A stretch of DNA of 64,000 nt from Sodalis ligni (GTDB lineage: Bacteria; Pseudomonadota; Gammaproteobacteria; Enterobacterales; Enterobacteriaceae). Position 1 is the first letter of the stretch; each line of letters starts with the position of its first letter. The notes under the pieces are model-generated. The model had not been told where the DNA came from. It ran no database searches and saw nothing but the letters and a program-made list of their open reading frames with translations. The stretch lies in NCBI RefSeq assembly GCF_016865525.2, contig NZ_CP075169.1, positions 3,100,337 to 3,164,336 of the forward strand, given 5' to 3'. The position numbers and the translations under genes are program-made. Below are positions 30,494 to 40,915 of this stretch, piece by piece.

Positions 30494-31426
30494 TCAGTCT
30501 TCAACGACGTACAGATGCAATCGCTCGATAATGATATGCGCCGGCCGTGAGGCCGGTTTGTATTTATGCCGTATGCCGTCGCGATGATAGTCGGTTAACT
30601 CACCCAACTGCGGCACCGGCGCCCCGGCATACCGTCGGCACAAAACGATCAGCGGGGAAGGGCAGGCGTACTGAATTTGCCGCTGCTGTTCCTGATACCA
30701 CACCCGGGCGATGGGCTGCACCTTCACCGGGCGCTTTATTTTCAATGGGATATCCGGCGGCAGTTTGCCGATAATATCCATCTCCTGCCTGATTTTTTCG
30801 CTCCACTGTTCTTTACTGTAAGGCGGCACCGCACGGCCGGCCTCCAGGCTTTTTTTCAGCATAACCAGCACTTCCGCCCGGGTCAGGTTTTTTATGATCT
30901 GCTTATTGGCCCAACCAAAGCGCACGCTCGAGGGATCGACAATAACCTGCAATGCCCGATAGACGCTCAGGGTTTTTAACCCGCGCAAATGCGTATGGAC
31001 AAACTCGAAACGCTGTTCGGGGGGTAATGCCGATTCCACGGTAATCATATGGGACAAATCGGCCTTCAGGTCGTTAATTTGCGCCGTCAGCGCCAGTACG
31101 GCCGTTAGCATCACATCATCGACGTCAAAACACAGAGCGCCGGGCAGGCGTATGGCGGCCTTGGCGCTGCTGTTCTGATTTTGATGGTAGATAAACATCC
31201 GCTGGAAATGGTTTAATCCCCGGTTGAGGGCCAGCGGCCCCAGATGCTGAATAACCGGAATGTCCGTGACGGGGTCATGCTCCCGGCCTTTCTCCACTTC
31301 CGGTAATTCAAATACCCGCCCGGTCAGCCAGTGTGCGTCAGTGAGCAGGGATTGTAAATCCATCAGGCGTTCTTGCAGCTGGGTGAAATTTTCATTTAGC
31401 CGGGCTATCAGGTCAAGTGGGCGCAT
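30494..31426 (-). CDS. tus: replication terminus-binding protein Tus
   Basis: Monomeric DNA-binding protein that holds Ter sites and arrests the replicative helicase in one direction. It is 310 aa (E. coli 309), clearly homologous in the DNA-contact regions: KAAIRLPGALCFDVDD, VRFGWANKQIIKNLTRAEVL and LKIKRPVKVQPIARVWYQEQ. ATG 31426 matches the E. coli start; upstream codons add 13 unrelated residues. A Ter site lies 14 bp upstream of the start, which in E. coli allows autorepression. Confidence 0.95.
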   Translation of the reverse strand: MRPLDLIARLNENFTQLQERLMDLQSLLTDAHWLTGRVFELPEVEKGREHDPVTDIPVIQHLGPLALNRGLNHFQRMFIYHQNQNSSAKAAIRLPGALCFDVDDVMLTAVLALTAQINDLKADLSHMITVESALPPEQRFEFVHTHLRGLKTLSVYRALQVIVDPSSVRFGWANKQIIKNLTRAEVLVMLKKSLEAGRAVPPYSKEQWSEKIRQEMDIIGKLPPDIPLKIKRPVKVQPIARVWYQEQQRQIQYACPSPLIVLCRRYAGAPVPQLGELTDYHRDGIRHKYKPASRPAHIIIERLHLYVVED

Positions 31427-31439
31427 AAGAGGGATTTCC

Positions 31440-31454
31440 TTAGTTACAACATAC
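31440..31454 (-). other. Ter site upstream of tus
   Basis: The minus strand reads GTATGTTGTAACTAA, matching the E. coli TerB core in all 15 positions, including the strictly needed GTTGTAAC and the C-G pair used in the locked complex. Its place just upstream of tus is the TerB arrangement. Confidence 0.9.
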
Positions 31455-31535
31455 ATATCTATCATGCCTCCAATCGGCTTCAGCCACCAGAATTATCTTC
31501 TTCTAGCAGCGAGACTTTAGTGACTTTTACAAATT

Positions 31536-32819
31536 TTACAAAGAAGTGGCGTGCAACACTGGTAAGTTACGCAAACGGCGGGCGACAAACAGAGCTATCA
31601 GCAACAGGCAAGACAGGAAGAGCACCACGCCGGTCCAGGCGAAACTGTGCCAGAAAAATCCTCCCAGCGTACCGGCAGTGCTAGAGCCGACATAATAGCA
31701 GAACAGATAGAGGGAGGATGCCTGCCCTTTGGCACGACGCGCGCGACGGCCAATCCAGCCGCTGGCGGTGGAGTGGGCGGCGAAAAAGCCGGCGGTGAAC
31801 AGCATCATGCCGATAAGGATGATAATCAGGGAATCAAACCAAGTTACCAGCAGGCCCGCCAGCATAATCATAATCGACACCATCAATACCGGGCCGCGGC
31901 CGTAGCGGGCGGTCAGGGCGCCGGCTTTGGGTGAGCTGTAAGTGCCGGTGAGATAGACGACTGAAAGCAGGCCCACCACCGCCTGGCTGAGAAACCAGGG
32001 CGCGGCCAGCAGGCGATAACCGATGTAATTAAACAGCGTAACAAAGGCGCCCATCAACAAAAAGCCTTCGGCGAACAGCATCGGCAGACCGGCATCACGA
32101 AACTGCAGCCGGAAATTAATAGCCAGCGTATGGGGTTTTAGGGAAGACGGGCGAAAATGACGCGATGCCGGCAGGATCCGCCAAAACATCACGGCGCTGG
32201 CCAGCGCCAGCAGGCCGATAACCCCGATGGCGATACGCCAGGAAAAAAAGTCGGTCAGAACCCCGCTTAACAACCGGCCGCTCATGCCGCCGATGGAGTT
32301 ACCGCTGATATAGAGCCCCATGGAGAAGGCCACCACGCTTGGGTGGATCTCTTCGCTCAGGTAGGTCATCGCCACCGCCGCCACACCGCTTAAGGATAAC
32401 CCGACCAACGCGCGGATTATCAGGATTCCCTGCCAACTGGTCATAAACGCGCTCATTAGGGTAAACAGCGCCGCCAGCAAAAGCGCCACTACCATCACCG
32501 ATTTGCGTCCGACGGCATCGGACAGCGGACCGGTTATCAGCAGTCCCAACGCCATCAGGCCGGTGGACACCGAAAGCGACAAACTGCTGGTGGCCGGCGA
32601 TACGCCGAAATCCTGTGACAAGACCGGCAAAATAGGCTGAACGCAGTAGAGCAGGGCGAACGTGGCCAAACCGGCGGAAAAAAGCGCTAACGTCAACCGC
32701 ATAAACTGCGGCGTACCACGTTCAATGAAGGCGAGTTTAACCGGAAGATGATGAATGGCGGCTGACGTTTGATGAGGCGTCGCAGGCTCATGCGCGGTGT
32801 TACGCGATGGGGTGTTCAC
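31536..32819 (-). CDS. ynfM: MFS transporter YnfM
   Basis: Twelve-helix major facilitator, 427 aa, close to E. coli YnfM (417). Conserved parts are RGTPQFMRLTLALFSAGLAT, the MFS motif GPLSDAVGRKSVMV, MTYLSEEIHPSVVAFSMGLY, GNSIGGMSGRLLSGV, and AKGQASSLYLFCYYVGSSTAG. The substrate is uncertain; the family is drug/sugar efflux-like. It is divergent from the LysR gene at 32912, the same pairing as ynfM-ynfL in E. coli, so control by that regulator is likely. Confidence 0.92.
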   Translation of the reverse strand: MNTPSRNTAHEPATPHQTSAAIHHLPVKLAFIERGTPQFMRLTLALFSAGLATFALLYCVQPILPVLSQDFGVSPATSSLSLSVSTGLMALGLLITGPLSDAVGRKSVMVVALLLAALFTLMSAFMTSWQGILIIRALVGLSLSGVAAVAMTYLSEEIHPSVVAFSMGLYISGNSIGGMSGRLLSGVLTDFFSWRIAIGVIGLLALASAVMFWRILPASRHFRPSSLKPHTLAINFRLQFRDAGLPMLFAEGFLLMGAFVTLFNYIGYRLLAAPWFLSQAVVGLLSVVYLTGTYSSPKAGALTARYGRGPVLMVSIMIMLAGLLVTWFDSLIIILIGMMLFTAGFFAAHSTASGWIGRRARRAKGQASSLYLFCYYVGSSTAGTLGGFFWHSFAWTGVVLFLSCLLLIALFVARRLRNLPVLHATSL

Positions 32820-32911
32820 ACTATATCCTTTGGAAGTATTTGAGGGAAATCATAGGAATATTTGTCTTTGTTGTCTAATATATTAATAATCTCAATTGAT
32901 ATGTTTAAAGT

Positions 32912-33820
32912 ATGAATACTGAGTTGCGTCATATTGAACTGCGCCATTTACGCTATTTCATCGCCGTCGCTGAAACGCTGCATTTCGGCCGCGCCGCTGA
33001 AAAGCTGCATATTTCTCAACCCCCGTTAAGCCAGCAGATCCAGATACTGGAACAACAGGTGGGCGCCCAGCTTTTGGAACGCAATAATCGCAATGTGCGC
33101 CTGACCCCGGCGGGAAAACTATTTTTGCAGCAGGCGTGGCTGATTATCGAGCAGGTCAATCAGGCGGCGGACCGCGCCGCCCGGATCCACCGTGGTGAGC
33201 TGGGAAAGATTACCGGTGGGGTTACCTCATCCACCCCCTTTATCAGAAGCATCTCCGCCAGCCTGCTGGCCTTTCGGCAGCAGCATCCCGATATCCATAT
33301 TCAAATGGTGGAAACCAACACGAAGCAGCAGATTGAACCCTTGCTTAACGGTAAATTCGATATCGGGTTGATGCGTAATGCCACTCTGCCTGATGGACTG
33401 GATCATCAATTATTGCTCCGCGAACCGCTGATGGCCTTGGTACACCAGGATCATCCGCTGGCCAAGGAGCCGGATAGCGTGATTTCACTTCGGCAATTGG
33501 CCCGTGAGCCGTTTGTCTTTTTCGACCGCAAGGTTGGAACGGGCCTGTATGACGATACACTGCTGTTGCTAAAACGGTTCGATATCCAGCCCTATATCAC
33601 TCAGGAAGTAGGCGAAGCAATGACGATTATCGGCCTGGTTTCCGCCGGACTGGGGGTATCCATACTGCCGGCTTCCTTCGCGCGTATCAGGGTGGACAGC
33701 GTGCGTTATCTTACTTTAAAGGAGCCCGAAGCCAAGACGGAGGTCTGGCTGGTCACCCACCGACAGCGCACACTTTCCGCCGCGGCCAAGATGTTGATCA
33801 ATTTAATGTTAAAAGAATAA
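32912..33820 (+). CDS. ynfL: LysR-type regulator YnfL
   Basis: LysR-family transcription factor, 302 aa. The N-terminal winged helix-turn-helix reads ELRHLRYFIAVAETLHFGRA then AAEKLHISQPPLSQQIQILE. The effector domain ends with EVGEAMTIIGLVSAGLGVSI and LPASFARI, matching E. coli YnfL closely. It is divergent from ynfM, its probable target. Inducer unknown. Confidence 0.9.
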   Translation: MNTELRHIELRHLRYFIAVAETLHFGRAAEKLHISQPPLSQQIQILEQQVGAQLLERNNRNVRLTPAGKLFLQQAWLIIEQVNQAADRAARIHRGELGKITGGVTSSTPFIRSISASLLAFRQQHPDIHIQMVETNTKQQIEPLLNGKFDIGLMRNATLPDGLDHQLLLREPLMALVHQDHPLAKEPDSVISLRQLAREPFVFFDRKVGTGLYDDTLLLLKRFDIQPYITQEVGEAMTIIGLVSAGLGVSILPASFARIRVDSVRYLTLKEPEAKTEVWLVTHRQRTLSAAAKMLINLMLKE

Positions 33821-34032
33821 TGGTAGACTTGGTATCAAGGAAAGACCTATAGCGGGCGCGAGCGTCACGAATGTCCTTTTCCGCCATGGCTGCTACGGTA
33901 AAAGACGCCGAACACAGCTGATAATGTGCGTTAAATCACATAACTAATCAAATATTTGACGGTTAAATCTAAAAGTCTCACCATAGCCGGAATCAATTAT
34001 TTTATAGCGTGAAAATATCAGGAGCAGGGTGA

Positions 34033-35249
34033 GTGATTGGCCATGGTCAACCGGGGCATATCGATCAAATCAAACAGACCAATGCGGGTGTTGTCTATCG
34101 TCTGATTGATTCTTTTGGTCCGATTTCGCGTATCGCCTTATCGAAAGAAGCCCGGCTCGCCCCGGCCAGCATCACCAAGATTGTCCGTGAACTGGTGGAA
34201 GCCCATCTGGTGGCGGAAACCGAATATCAGGAAAACGGGCTGCGCGGCCGGCCGGCCATCGGCCTGGTGGTGGAAACCCAAGCCTGGCATTTTCTTTCAG
34301 TGCGTATCGGACACGGCACTATTACCTTGGCCCTGCGTGAACTCAGCAGCCATCTTATCGTTGAAGATACGGTCCCTTTGGCGGCACAGGCGCCTGAGCC
34401 ATTACTGGTACGCCTGATACAGACCATCGACCAGTTTTTTATCCGCCATCAAAGCCTGTTGGAACGGCTGACGGCTATCGCCGTGACCCTGCCGGGCATT
34501 ATCGACGCCTCGGCGGGCATGGTACACCGCATGCCCTGGTACAATGTGGATAACCTGTCCCTGGGGCCCGCCCTGAGCGAGCATATCGGCGTACCGGTCT
34601 ACCTGCAGCATGATATCTGCGCCTGGACCATGGCCGAGGCGCTGTATGGCGCGGCGCGGGGTTGCAACGACGTCATCCAGATCGTCATCGATCACAATGT
34701 CGGCGCCGGCGTAATTACCGGCGGAACCCTGCTGCATGGCGGTAGCCGAAGCCTGGTGGAAATCGGCCACACCCAGGTGGAGCCTTATGGCAAACGCTGC
34801 TACTGCGGCAATCGGGGCTGCCTGGAAACCGTGGCCGGTATCGAAAGTATCCTTGAGCTTACCCGCCAGCGCTTGGCCCTTAATATGGATTCCGCCCTGA
34901 ACGACACCGGCGTCAGCGTGGAGTCACTCTGCGCCGCGGCCAACGCCGGGGATACCCTGGCCCGCGACATTATCGTCGGCATCGGCAACAGCGTGGGGCG
35001 GATACTGGCCATTATGGTCAATTTGTTCAATCCGGAAAAGATTCTGGTGGGTTCGCCGCTCAACCCGGCTTCAGACATTCTCTTTCCGGTGATCCTGTCC
35101 AATATCCGTCAGCAATCGTTGCCGGATTACAGTAAAAACATCACAGTACAGGCGACGCGCTTTATGAACCAGGGCACCATGCCCGGCGCCGCCTTGGTAA
35201 AGATGCGCTTTACGACGGCTCGCTGCTGTTGAAACTGCTGCAGGGTTAA
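34033..35249 (+). pseudogene. mlc: Mlc (DgsA) global sugar repressor, C-terminal frameshift
   Basis: ROK-family repressor of ptsG, manXYZ and its own gene, released by binding dephosphorylated PtsG. The N-terminal HTH (ISRIALSKEARLAPASITKI), the ROK core (QIVIDHNVGAGVITGG) and the zinc motif HTQVEPYGKRCYCGNRGC are intact. Near 35199-35201 one A is missing from an A run (GTAAAGATG for GTAAAAGATG). The frame then ends RFTTARCC at 35232 instead of DALYDGSLLLKLLQG at 35249. Only about 16 terminal residues are altered, within the helix known in E. coli Mlc to matter for dimer/DNA function. GTG start, as in E. coli. Confidence 0.88.
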
Positions 35250-35420
35250 TATCGTCAATACCAGATAATCCTATATATCTCCCTTTATACATCAGCTATC
35301 ATTTTAAGATATCACACTTTATTTAAAGAAGGTTTATTGGAAATCGTCTTCTGTTGTTATTAAATAGAGTTGTCCTAAGAAAAGCTTTTCATAAATCATC
35401 TGTTGTTAAAAGGTTAACAC

Positions 35421-36271
35421 ATGAATAATTCAACTACCGCTATATCGTCGTTTGTATTCCCCAGGAGCGTCCTGGCAATGTGACTTCACATAGCAATATA
35501 CAAATCACAAGTAACTCGAAAATTTCTCAGCATATTAAAATGTGCATTCGGAGTTTGGCGGAGTCTTTTAGGCTCTGACAACCCCAAAGAGCCTTATTTT
35601 GTCACTGGGAAAATCCATGCGCACAAAAATATCGAAATACGCAATGCTGTCATTATCGATGCTGACATTGAATCAAAATTTGGCAATGTTAATCTTGATG
35701 GGTGCTTGATTGGTGCAAATGTCAAAGCTCACAACGAACTTACGATAAAAATTGTGACCAAGCATCAGAAAAATATTTGACATCAGAATTCTCCAATGTG
35801 AATCTCATTAACTCTAATGTTGGTCATGTCAAAGCTCATAAAGATATCAGCATAGACTACATATCAACTTACCAATCAACTCACTCAAATTATGGCACGG
35901 TATTCGATCAAGGTACCGGCTGGCAATATCCCACACGGGTTTCTAACCCTGATTTAAATGGCTTTTCTAACGTGAATGACCTTATTGCAATAATATCAAA
36001 CTATTACCCTCCTACACAGCAACTCCCTACCAGACCCGCTTTAACCAATGGGAATACCCGTGGGAATGAATTAGTCAGGGTTAATACTCCGTTTTCCCAA
36101 CAGACTTCCTGGCGTGCGATAGCCAATCCTCAAGGGAATGAATTAGTACCAGCAAATACTCAATTTCCCGAGCAGCTATCCAGACCAGCAATAACGAATG
36201 GAAATGAGCCAACCAGAGACCCCCGTGAGCATTTGAGGAATGCTATGCAACAGTTCTTATCCAGGAGATGA
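35421..36271 (+). pseudogene. AT-rich gene with solenoid-like repeats, about three frameshifts
   Basis: Unrecognised. One protein of about 285 aa can be read across frames: MNNSTTAISSFVF (35421), PGNVTSHSNIQITSNSKISQ, then PYFVTGKIHAHKNIEIRNAV, IIDADIESKFGNVNLDGCLI, GANVKAHNELTI, and after a missing A near 35755, CDQASEKYLTSEFSNVNLIN and SNVGHVKAHKDISID. The pairs FGNVNLDGCLIG/FSNVNLINSNVG and NVKAHNELTI/HVKAHKDISI are repeat units suggestive of a beta-solenoid. The tail (36000-36271) is Asn/Pro/Gln-rich with repeated NGN, GNELV and ANP motifs. It is AT-rich and flanked by core genes mlc and bioD2, so probably acquired. Confidence 0.55.
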
Positions 36272-36529
36272 GATGCAATGTCCGTAGCAGCTAACAAATC
36301 AATGCATGCGCGGGGGAGAGTTTGCCTTTCCTTATGCATGCTTGAACCAACCCTTATGTATACGGCGGCGGCATAGCGACACACACTTTCCGGCCTGAAT
36401 TCGTATCATAAGTGCATCTTCCGATAAAATATTGAGCTAACGCAAGCCGTGCCGGGAGAATATCACGTACATTTCTCTTATCCGATCATTTAAACATGTC
36501 CAATGGATTAACGACAGGCTGGAGTTGTC

Positions 36530-37207
36530 ATGTTGAAGCGTATTTTTGTTGCCGGTACTGATACCGCTGTCGGCAAGACCATTGTCTCGCGCGCGCTGTT
36601 GCAAAACCTGGCGGCCCGTAAGCTGACCGCGGTAGGGTATAAGCCCATCGCCCGGGGCAGCGAGGAAACGTCCGAAGGTTTACGCAATAAGGACGCGGTG
36701 ATCCTCGGTGCCTCTTCTTCCATTAAGCTGCCTTATGCTGAGATAAATCCTATTACTCTGCGGGAAGAGGAAATCAGCGCCTATACCGGCGGTGAAATCA
36801 ATTACGGCCTGATGTCCCAAGGGCTGCAGCATTTGAGCGAATTAGCCGACACGGTGGTGGTGGAAGGCAGCGGCGGATGGCGGACGATCATGAGTGACTA
36901 CCGCCCTTATTCAGATTGGGTGATCCAGGAGCAATTGCCGGTAATATTAGTGATCGGTATTAAACTTGGCTGCATTAATCACGCTTTATTAACCGCGCAG
37001 GCCATCATTCATGATGGCTTACCATTATTAGGCTGGGTGGCCAATCGTATCAATCCCGGATTAGCCCATTATGCGGAAATTATGGATGTTCTGAGAACCA
37101 AAATACCCGCACCTCAATTAGGTGAATTGCCTTATTTACCTCGGCCGGAACAGCGCGATCTCTCCGGTTATATTGAATTAGGCAGCATCATGGATCAAAA
37201 GATATAG
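36530..37207 (+). CDS. bioD2: dethiobiotin synthetase-like protein BioD2 (YnfK)
   Basis: ATP-dependent carboxylase/cyclase of the BioD family, 225 aa (E. coli YnfK 231). The P-loop GTDTAVGKTIVSRALL, the switch lysine in GYKPIARGSEET, VVVEGSGGWRTIMSD and the WVANRINPGLAHYAEI block are all conserved. It is the second BioD-type paralogue that lies next to mlc in enterics; its real physiological role is less certain than that of BioD in the bio operon. Good ribosome site (GGAG) before the ATG. Confidence 0.92.
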   Translation: MLKRIFVAGTDTAVGKTIVSRALLQNLAARKLTAVGYKPIARGSEETSEGLRNKDAVILGASSSIKLPYAEINPITLREEEISAYTGGEINYGLMSQGLQHLSELADTVVVEGSGGWRTIMSDYRPYSDWVIQEQLPVILVIGIKLGCINHALLTAQAIIHDGLPLLGWVANRINPGLAHYAEIMDVLRTKIPAPQLGELPYLPRPEQRDLSGYIELGSIMDQKI

Positions 37208-37328
37208 CGTTCGCTTGATCTTGAAGTTGATTTGCTTGCTTAACAAATTATGCAAAGCGTAATGAGTTTTGTGCTGTCGGCATAGTATATCTATGCGTGA
37301 TAGCCAGGGCGAGGGAGCCGCCCTGATG

Positions 37329-37604
37329 TCATATCGTTTGTGCTAGGGCTGGGGCGCTGTTGGTATCGGCGCCGGTACGCAGATAAACTATTTTCTGCGT
37401 ATCATTGTCGCAATGGCCCACAACCTGTCCGCCGGCCTGGTCAGCCTGATCGCTGGGAACTATATCCAAATGGAAGCTGGATTCCTCCACGCCGTTGGCG
37501 ACAATCTTCTGGGTGATATCCGCTTTAACGCTTTCACAGGAGGCCTGCGCCGCTACAGGTATCAACAGGGCCAGCAGCGTCCCTAACATGCTTAACTTAT
37601 TCAT
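37329..37604 (-). CDS. ynfD: periplasmic DUF1161 protein YnfD
   Basis: Small secreted protein, 91 aa. A cleavable signal peptide ends AAQA, then CESVKADITQKIVANGVEES, IVPSDQADQAGGQVVGHCDN and a conserved KIVYLRT. This matches E. coli YnfD (DUF1161) well. Two cysteines could form a disulfide. Function unknown. Between bioD2 and ynfB. Confidence 0.85.
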   Translation of the reverse strand: MNKLSMLGTLLALLIPVAAQASCESVKADITQKIVANGVEESSFHLDIVPSDQADQAGGQVVGHCDNDTQKIVYLRTGADTNSAPALAQTI

Positions 37605-37703
37605 CTTATCGTCCTTATCAGAAAATGTAACCTTGAAATGTGACCTTAGAAGAATTACCGATTTAAGGATAGCAGCCCCACTGGAATTGGGTAATTCATC
37701 AGG

Positions 37704-38051
37704 TTAAGGCATCATTACCGGGCGACCGGTACCGCGGTCCAGGCAGCGGCCGTTATTGGGCTCCCAATAGGCGTTAAGATTATCACTGTTCACGCATTGG
37801 TCCCGCAGGTCCGCCGTCCGGTCATATTTATCAAAATCCTTTTCCGCCCGGCTGTTTATCTTATTGCGCAGACTGCGCGTCGCATCCCATTGCTCCCGGT
37901 TTTCCCTGGCCTCTTCTCGGGTCATGGCATTATCGCCTGAGTCGATAATAATGTGTTGGCTGCGGCTTGCCGCGCCGGTGGCGGCGGAAAAGACCAGCAA
38001 AGCGACCGGCAGCATCCCGCGGAACAGTCGTTGATGTGAAGTGGTTTTCAT
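37704..38051 (-). CDS. ynfB: periplasmic DUF1283 protein YnfB
   Basis: A 115-aa exported protein with an N-terminal signal (LLVFSAATGAAS) and a charged, helical mature part, REEARENREQWDATRSLRNK, ending with NLNAYWEPNNGRCLDRGTGR, which is the E. coli YnfB signature. Function unknown. ATG 38051 is used because the signal peptide begins there; the open frame starts 11 codons earlier. Confidence 0.87.
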   Translation of the reverse strand: MKTTSHQRLFRGMLPVALLVFSAATGAASRSQHIIIDSGDNAMTREEARENREQWDATRSLRNKINSRAEKDFDKYDRTADLRDQCVNSDNLNAYWEPNNGRCLDRGTGRPVMMP

Positions 38052-38206
38052 ACTATCTTCCCTTTCGTCTATGAGTAGGTACAACTAGGTAAATACAGCT
38101 GCCGGCGCCTGTGGCTCAACTATTTATTGCCATAATAACATTGCCTTACCCTATATGACATCTTTGTTGTACACATTTTGTTACCTATAGTGGAGAAAAA
38201 CTGTCA

Positions 38207-38536
38207 ATGCTGAAAACCACCCTGTTGTTTTTCGCCACCGCCGTCGCAGAGATTCTTGGCTGCTATCTTCCCCATCTCTGGGTACAAAAGGGCGGCAGTA
38301 TTTTATTGCTGATCCCCGCCGCAGCCAGTCTTACGGTCTTCGTCAGCTTGCTGATGCTGCATCCGGCCGCCAGCGGACGCATTTATGCCTCTTATGGCGG
38401 GGGATATATTCTGACGGCGGTTTTTTTGCTTAGGTTTTTTGACGGGGTGAGATTGACGCCGCAGGATTGGCTGGGAGCGGCGGTGATCTTTTCCGGCGTA
38501 TTGATCATTGTTTTCGGTTGGGCAAAAAGCGTCTAA
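38207..38536 (+). CDS. ynfA: small membrane protein YnfA (UPF0060)
   Basis: Four-helix inner-membrane protein, 109 aa (E. coli 108), related in topology to small multidrug resistance proteins. Conserved blocks are [40 protein letters not shown] and [25 protein letters not shown] lies upstream of the ATG. Divergent from ynfB. Confidence 0.92.
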   Translation: MLKTTLLFFATAVAEILGCYLPHLWVQKGGSILLLIPAAASLTVFVSLLMLHPAASGRIYASYGGGYILTAVFLLRFFDGVRLTPQDWLGAAVIFSGVLIIVFGWAKSV

Positions 38537-38656
38537 ACGCCACTGATCAGGCTAATGGAAGCAGGGGGTGGGGGGATAAAAGGGAGGAAACCACAGATAA
38601 ATCCCGAGGGGGACGAAATTTCGGCGGACCGGCAATATAAGCGGCCCGCCGCAGGA

Positions 38657-39403
38657 TTAATCCCGATGAACGCTCAGTCCGGCAAAGGACTGGTTGACCG
38701 GCATCATTTCAAGCACGTTGATATTGACATGGGCCGGTAGCGTCGTGACCCAATACACCGCCTCGGCAATGTCTTCCGGCATGAGCGGGTCGGCATTTTT
38801 ATAGGTATTGGCGACTTTGTCGTTATCCCCTTTGAACCGCACCGCCGAGAACTCAGTACCGCCCACCAAACCCGGCTCAATATCCGTCACGCGCACTTTC
38901 GTGCCAACTAAATCGGTGCGCAAATTCAAACTGAACTGGCGGACAAACGCCTTGGTGGCGCCGTAAACGTTACCGCCGGCATAAGGCCAGCGGCCGGCGG
39001 TGGAACCAAGATTGACTATATGCCCGCGGCGGCGCTCCACCATACCGGGCAGCAGGGCGCGGGTCATATAGACCAGTCCCTTGTTATTGGTGTCGATCAT
39101 GCTTTCCCAATCATCGAGACTGGCTTTGTGCGCCGGCTCCATGCCCAACGCCAGGCCGGCATTATTCACCAGCACATCCACTTCACGCCACTGGGCGGGC
39201 AGGGAGTCCACCGCCTTCTGAACCCCTTCACGATCGCGTACATCAAGCTTTAGGGTGAACAGCGCTTCCCCCAGCTCGGATTTCAATTCATCAAGGCGTT
39301 CCTGACGGCGGCCGGTAGCGATAACCTTATGGCCCTGCTGAATAAACCGGCGGGTTATGGTTTCACCAAACCCAGCGGTTGCGCCGGTAACGAAAATAAT
39401 CAT
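38657..39403 (-). CDS. ydfG: NADP-dependent 3-hydroxy acid dehydrogenase YdfG
   Basis: Short-chain dehydrogenase, 248 aa (E. coli 248), active in E. coli on L-allo-threonine, serine and malonic semialdehyde reduction. It has the cofactor loop TGATAGFGETITRRF, the NNAG motif (VDVLVNNAGLALGMEP), the catalytic Ser in LGSTAGRWPYAG and YGATK (Tyr-X3-Lys), and IEPGLVGGTEFS. In E. coli dcp is next door; here about 6.3 kb of other genes are inserted before dcp. Confidence 0.95.
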   Translation of the reverse strand: MIIFVTGATAGFGETITRRFIQQGHKVIATGRRQERLDELKSELGEALFTLKLDVRDREGVQKAVDSLPAQWREVDVLVNNAGLALGMEPAHKASLDDWESMIDTNNKGLVYMTRALLPGMVERRRGHIVNLGSTAGRWPYAGGNVYGATKAFVRQFSLNLRTDLVGTKVRVTDIEPGLVGGTEFSAVRFKGDNDKVANTYKNADPLMPEDIAEAVYWVTTLPAHVNINVLEMMPVNQSFAGLSVHRD

Positions 39404-39468
39404 CTAGCGGTTCCTCGTAACGTACGGTAAAGCGACTCGTTTTAAATCGGCTCGCAATGTTTTGCGAA

Positions 39469-40522
<1,054 letters not shown>

Positions 40523-40915
40523 ATGAATTCTCCTAGCAAGGGTACTTTAAGGGCTGATTGATATCGCAATGCGTCATTTTAGTGCGCGGGTTTTATCATC
40601 GTGCGTTTTGTTAACATAGCCAAGCTATATAGTGGCTGATTATTGCCTAATTATGCAGCGCTTTAGAAATATGAATCGTCATACAAAGTACAATGAAAAT
40701 GAAATGAACGCGAGGAATGGATTACAACAAAAGCAACCGTTTGCTTAGCATCGATTCAAGGCCGGCCGTTTCTGTTTATCCGCAACTTGCCATACATTTG
40801 GTGGTAATGCACTGATAATTAAATTCTTTATCATGAATTCCGCTGTAGCGACAATGGCATGGAATTTGCCATGTTTACCAAGAGCATAATGCTGCAAATG
40901 ATAAAGGCCGATGCC
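40523..40915. other. intergenic region upstream of guaD
   Basis: A 393-bp gap between the divergent AKR and guaD genes. Apart from the PurR box at 40731 I see no gene, hairpin or repeat that I can support. Confidence 0.6.
40731..40746. promoter_or_regulatory. PurR operator upstream of guaD
   Basis: AAGCAACCGTTTGCTT fits the PurR consensus ANGCAANCGNTTNCNT at every defined base. It lies 169 bp before the guanine deaminase start, a purine gene, so hypoxanthine/guanine-dependent repression is plausible. CytR or another LacI-family protein is an alternative. Confidence 0.65.
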
